Shown here one piece after another: positions 59,161-64,000 of a stretch of DNA of 64,000 nucleotides. Location of the stretch: assembly GCA_039881145.1 (NCBI GenBank), contig JAYKKI010000004.1, positions 42,999,001-43,063,000 on the forward strand, in the 5' to 3' direction. How positions within the stretch are numbered: the stretch's first letter is position 1; each line of letters opens with the position of its first letter. A program made the translations under genes and the position numbers. The stretch is from Druceiella hillmani. Its lineage: Eukaryota; Arthropoda; Insecta; Lepidoptera; Hepialidae. Below the pieces are notes generated by a model. That model had not been told where the DNA came from. It worked only from the letters and a program-made list of their open reading frames with translations, and made no database searches.

Positions 59161-60559
59161 AGACCATTCTAATAAAAATGATATCTTTCATACACATTTA
59201 ACCATTTATTCAAAAGTCCAGTGTTTCATTAGGGACATTGTTAATGGAAATTAAATAAAAAAAAGTTTAACTTAAACTTTTCGAAATAAAGTATGAATAA
59301 GAGAACATGTATGAAGATTATATATTTTCTATCATACGCAAAGATTTCATTACTACCGCAATCAAGTAAATGACAAATCGATACCAAATTATCAATAGGT
59401 ACGATTTTCATGACTTAACAATAGCTGGAACAAATGGGCGTACCGTTTCTTTTGACTTACACGCTCCTTGTGGTGAAGCTGTTAATAAATAATTCAAGTT
59501 TCTCATTTCAGTGCTATATAAACATAAGAAAATAATGAAATGTAGAAAATAGTTTACTGCTATAAGCGAGATTTGAACCCGTATTAGTCTTGGTTGTGAT
59601 TAGAATATTTATACATTATTAAAAGTTTTCGTAACATTAGTACTTCTAATCAAATCTATACATATAATAAAACTGCCAAAAAAAACTGAGTTTGAATATT
59701 TTTAAGTAAAATTAAACGTAAAATTAAAGTAACAATTTTTAGAATTGTTGGCTGTTCGTCGTTTTGTCGTCGTTTTGTACTTGTTTCAAAGTTACCCACA
59801 GAAATACATACTACTGTTTAAATTGTTTAAGAAGAATAATTATTATGTATTCTATTATACATTTAACTTCGTAAGTTTTCATTCATGAGTATTTTTTTTA
59901 TAGTGTACCATGAAAAAATGCAAGGTGAAAACATTTAATATATTACTTGTGCTTGATTTGTTCGTGTAGAATTCAAACGGAATGGCCAGAATTTGCTGTT
60001 AAATAAAAAATTATATAAACCTATTTAAGTGTACATACTCTCTTAAACAATATTATGTAAAAAACCAACATCTTTACATATAATAAGTACGTAAAAAACT
60101 GAGTCTGTACATTGAATGTTTTTAATCTTTTATTAAACTAAGTGTTAACAAAGAATTATTAATCTAAGTCCTACCTAATAAAGATAGGCTACTAAGCCCA
60201 AAACTACTATAAACAAATTATGAATTTAATTTAATCTATAAAAGTCCACAAACAAGAATTCGAACGGACAAACTAGAAATCAATGATTTTGTTAAAACAA
60301 ATTCTGGATATTTGTTATCGTTATGATTGTATATAATTCTTCCAGTTATAAGTCTAAATTACGAAGATGTTTATAATATATTATTGCAATTCATATTTAT
60401 CACTTTATTTTTTAATTACACAAATACATCACTGCCATACATATTTCATTTTTAAATATTGGATATCACCCTTACTAATTTATCACGTATCACAAAATTT
60501 AAGATGTAAAGCAGATAATTAGTTATGATTTAATTCATGTGCCACTTGCTTCTTTACTT
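59161..60559. other. AT-rich non-coding stretch
   Basis: No supported gene. A tRNA-like T-arm sequence at 59570-59582 is discussed under rejected items. Confidence 0.5.
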
Positions 60560-61765
60560 TTACAGCAAGTTTATTTAATGTTGTTATTAAACCTTGCGAT
60601 ATAAAGATAATTTTTGATAGTTATTTGCTTCTCAGAGCTCATTTCTACCTCAATTTGATCGAACGGTTTAAGCAGCAAGCACATATCGGGTAAGGCTTCC
60701 CATTTCGTCACCATTAGTGTGGCCGCTAGTGTATGGAGTACCCCGAGTGCCACTTCGACCGATTGCTGTAATTTCAATATTCTTTGAAACATATGAAACG
60801 GAGAATTCTAGCGAGTTGCAACATCTTTAATAAGTTGCAATGGTATTTCATCTGGACATCTGTTTTTGTAATGAGATGAGATGTTTTTGTAATGAGATGT
60901 TTTTTAGATGAAATACTACTGCGATGAAATGCGCTTTACTCTACTATGTATTAGTTTAAGGTCTCTTGTGTTGTTTTGCAAAATTATATTTTTGAGATGA
61001 GCAGAAGACTTTTTTGAAATGTTCCACTTATTTGCGACTTACTTTTTATTTGCTCGCCAAATTTTCAGTTGTATAGAAGTCATAATAATTAAAATATTGG
61101 AGAAAACCAGAAAACGTTTACCAGGAATCTTTAATGTTTTTATTGCAATATAACTTTCGACCGCACGAGAGGTCCAAAATTCTAACGTAAGTGTGACGTA
61201 CTCTGGTTATTGGCATTTTATTTTCATTTAGTTTACATCATACTCGTATTTTTGATGAAGCATGGTTTCACTTAACATGGCGCGACTCGGCGTTTGAAAA
61301 GTCTGGTTATCTTCTATGATGAAAAATGACTGCAAGTCTTTTCATTCGTCCGTTAACAGAAATCGATCTATTCAAAAAAGAAGAAATAGGACGTTGGTAA
61401 CTTATTACTATTGACGACTTACTTACTATATCTTCCATAGATTAAAATGTACCAGAAGTAATAATAATCGGGGTGTCTTTTACATGATGAAAAGCAAAAG
61501 TATTGGGTGCAGGTTCAACTTCTGATGATCCTGAAGGTAATGCAGAATTATCCACCAACGTTATTTGAGCATTTCTATTTTCAACACTTGTTAATGGAGT
61601 GAGATGTTTTGAGATTAAATGTCTTTTAGAATTTGATGTCCGGCCTTAATGGAGAAAACGGTTTTACATACATCAAATTCTGCTTTATTATTGTCATTAT
61701 GAACTACACTAAAAATGGCCAAATAGAACTTCTCTTTTGTTCAATTTTCGGAGCAGAAATAATTT
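60560..61765 (-). pseudogene. hAT-superfamily transposase with BED zinc finger, degenerate
   Basis: Read on the minus strand. Near 61700-61600 a BED-type finger is seen as 'NNKAEFDVCKTVFS' and, after a frameshift, 'TSNSKRHLISKHLTPL'. It has the C-x-x-C and H-x-x-x-x-H pattern with the first Cys replaced by Phe. It runs on into 'VENRNAQITLVDNSALPSGS'. A middle piece near 61425-61340 reads 'ISSFLNRSISVNGRMKRLAV'. The last open part (60833-60571) has 'LIKDVATR' then a stop where the family has Trp, 'NSPFHMFQRILKLQQSVEVA' and 'LLLKPFDQIEVEMSSEK'. This fits the hAT motif D-V-x-T-R-W-N-S-T followed by L-L-x-P-F-x-x-x-T-x-x-x-S. The DDE core and dimerisation region are missing or unrecognisable. Confidence 0.8.
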
Positions 61766-61798
61766 TTCCTTAATAACATAAATCACAGTCCTTAAATA

Positions 61799-61911
61799 CA
61801 ATTAAATGAAACTACGTGATGTAGTATTATTTCTACTTTCTTTAACTTCTTTACCACGACCTAGGTTTCGTTGTATTACAACATCTTCAGGTGGGCTATT
61901 ATCAAAGATTT
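61799..61911. mobile_element. Foldback MITE copy 3 (left half only)
   Basis: Starts 'caattaaatgaaactacg', runs through 'ccacgacctaggtttcgt' and 'atcttcaggtgggctatta' and stops after 'caaagatt', the exact centre of the palindrome in the full copy. Only one arm remains, directly beside the hAT pseudogene's 5' end. Confidence 0.9.
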
Positions 61912-61985
61912 AATACAATCTCTTTTATATTCGACTAAATATATCAATTTACCCGAAACTAATATAAATATTCGAAACGTAAAGA

Positions 61986-64000
<2,015 letters not shown>

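Noticed and set aside
59566..59590. tRNA T-arm-like sequence, minus strand 'gggttcaaatctc'
   Set aside because: No A-box, no anticodon arm and no acceptor stem could be placed around it, so a tRNA gene or tRNA-derived SINE is not supported.

Overview
The window looks like one stretch of an AT-rich arthropod, most likely insect, chromosome. It is intergenic or deep intronic and filled with decayed transposable elements. The reasons are long (TA)n and (CA)n/(GT)n microsatellites, GT-AG introns, no operon-like layout, and remnants of Copia, LINE, Helitron, DDE_Tnp_4/THAP-like and hAT elements. Two repeats resemble families I associate from memory with moths and butterflies: one carries the core 'cgacttcaaaaaagg', the other is a LINE 3' tail related to 'gaagagat...aataa.ccgcc'. 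Lepidoptera is therefore my best guess, held only moderately. I see no complete host gene, no rRNA or tRNA gene, and no CRISPR.

Layout. 1-5.8 kb: empty AT-rich DNA with two microsatellites. 5.8-7.8 kb: a shattered Copia element on the plus strand. 9.39-9.49 kb: a 103-bp exon-like segment with clean splice sites whose translation resembles the TM4 region of a rhodopsin-like GPCR. 12.0-14.7 kb: a LINE on the minus strand with ORF1, endonuclease and the C-terminal reverse-transcriptase region, but with the RT core missing. 20.3-20.6 kb: a 292-bp near-perfect palindrome. 22.65 kb and 39.1 kb: two GC-rich exon-like islands I cannot identify. 29.0-29.2 kb: a second, very small Helitron Rep fragment. 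30.8 kb: a possible acid-phosphatase-like exon relic. 35.7, 48.0 and 61.8 kb: three copies of one foldback MITE.

39.5-45.9 kb is the richest block. It holds a degenerate Helitron with two short introns and two internal deletions, preceded by a long hairpin. It is followed by a duplicated 3' flank, about 14 copies of a ~130-bp minisatellite and a duplicated ~200-bp block. 47.2-49.2 kb holds a minus-strand DDE transposase pseudogene with an intron, split by the foldback MITE; a 13-bp direct repeat flanks the insertion and the reading frame resumes across it. 54.5-55.9 kb holds a foldback element and a four-unit tandem repeat of lepidopteran type. 58.77-59.15 kb holds eight 50-bp tandem repeats in exact register. 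60.6-61.8 kb holds a hAT transposase pseudogene with a BED finger.

No genes here appear to work together. The content is a set of independent, mostly dead mobile elements, some nested in one another. The most informative structures are the MITE-in-transposase insertion, the intron-bearing internally deleted Helitron with its adjacent minisatellite, and the long palindromes. All family assignments come from reading translations by eye and recalling family motifs; none was checked by a database search.
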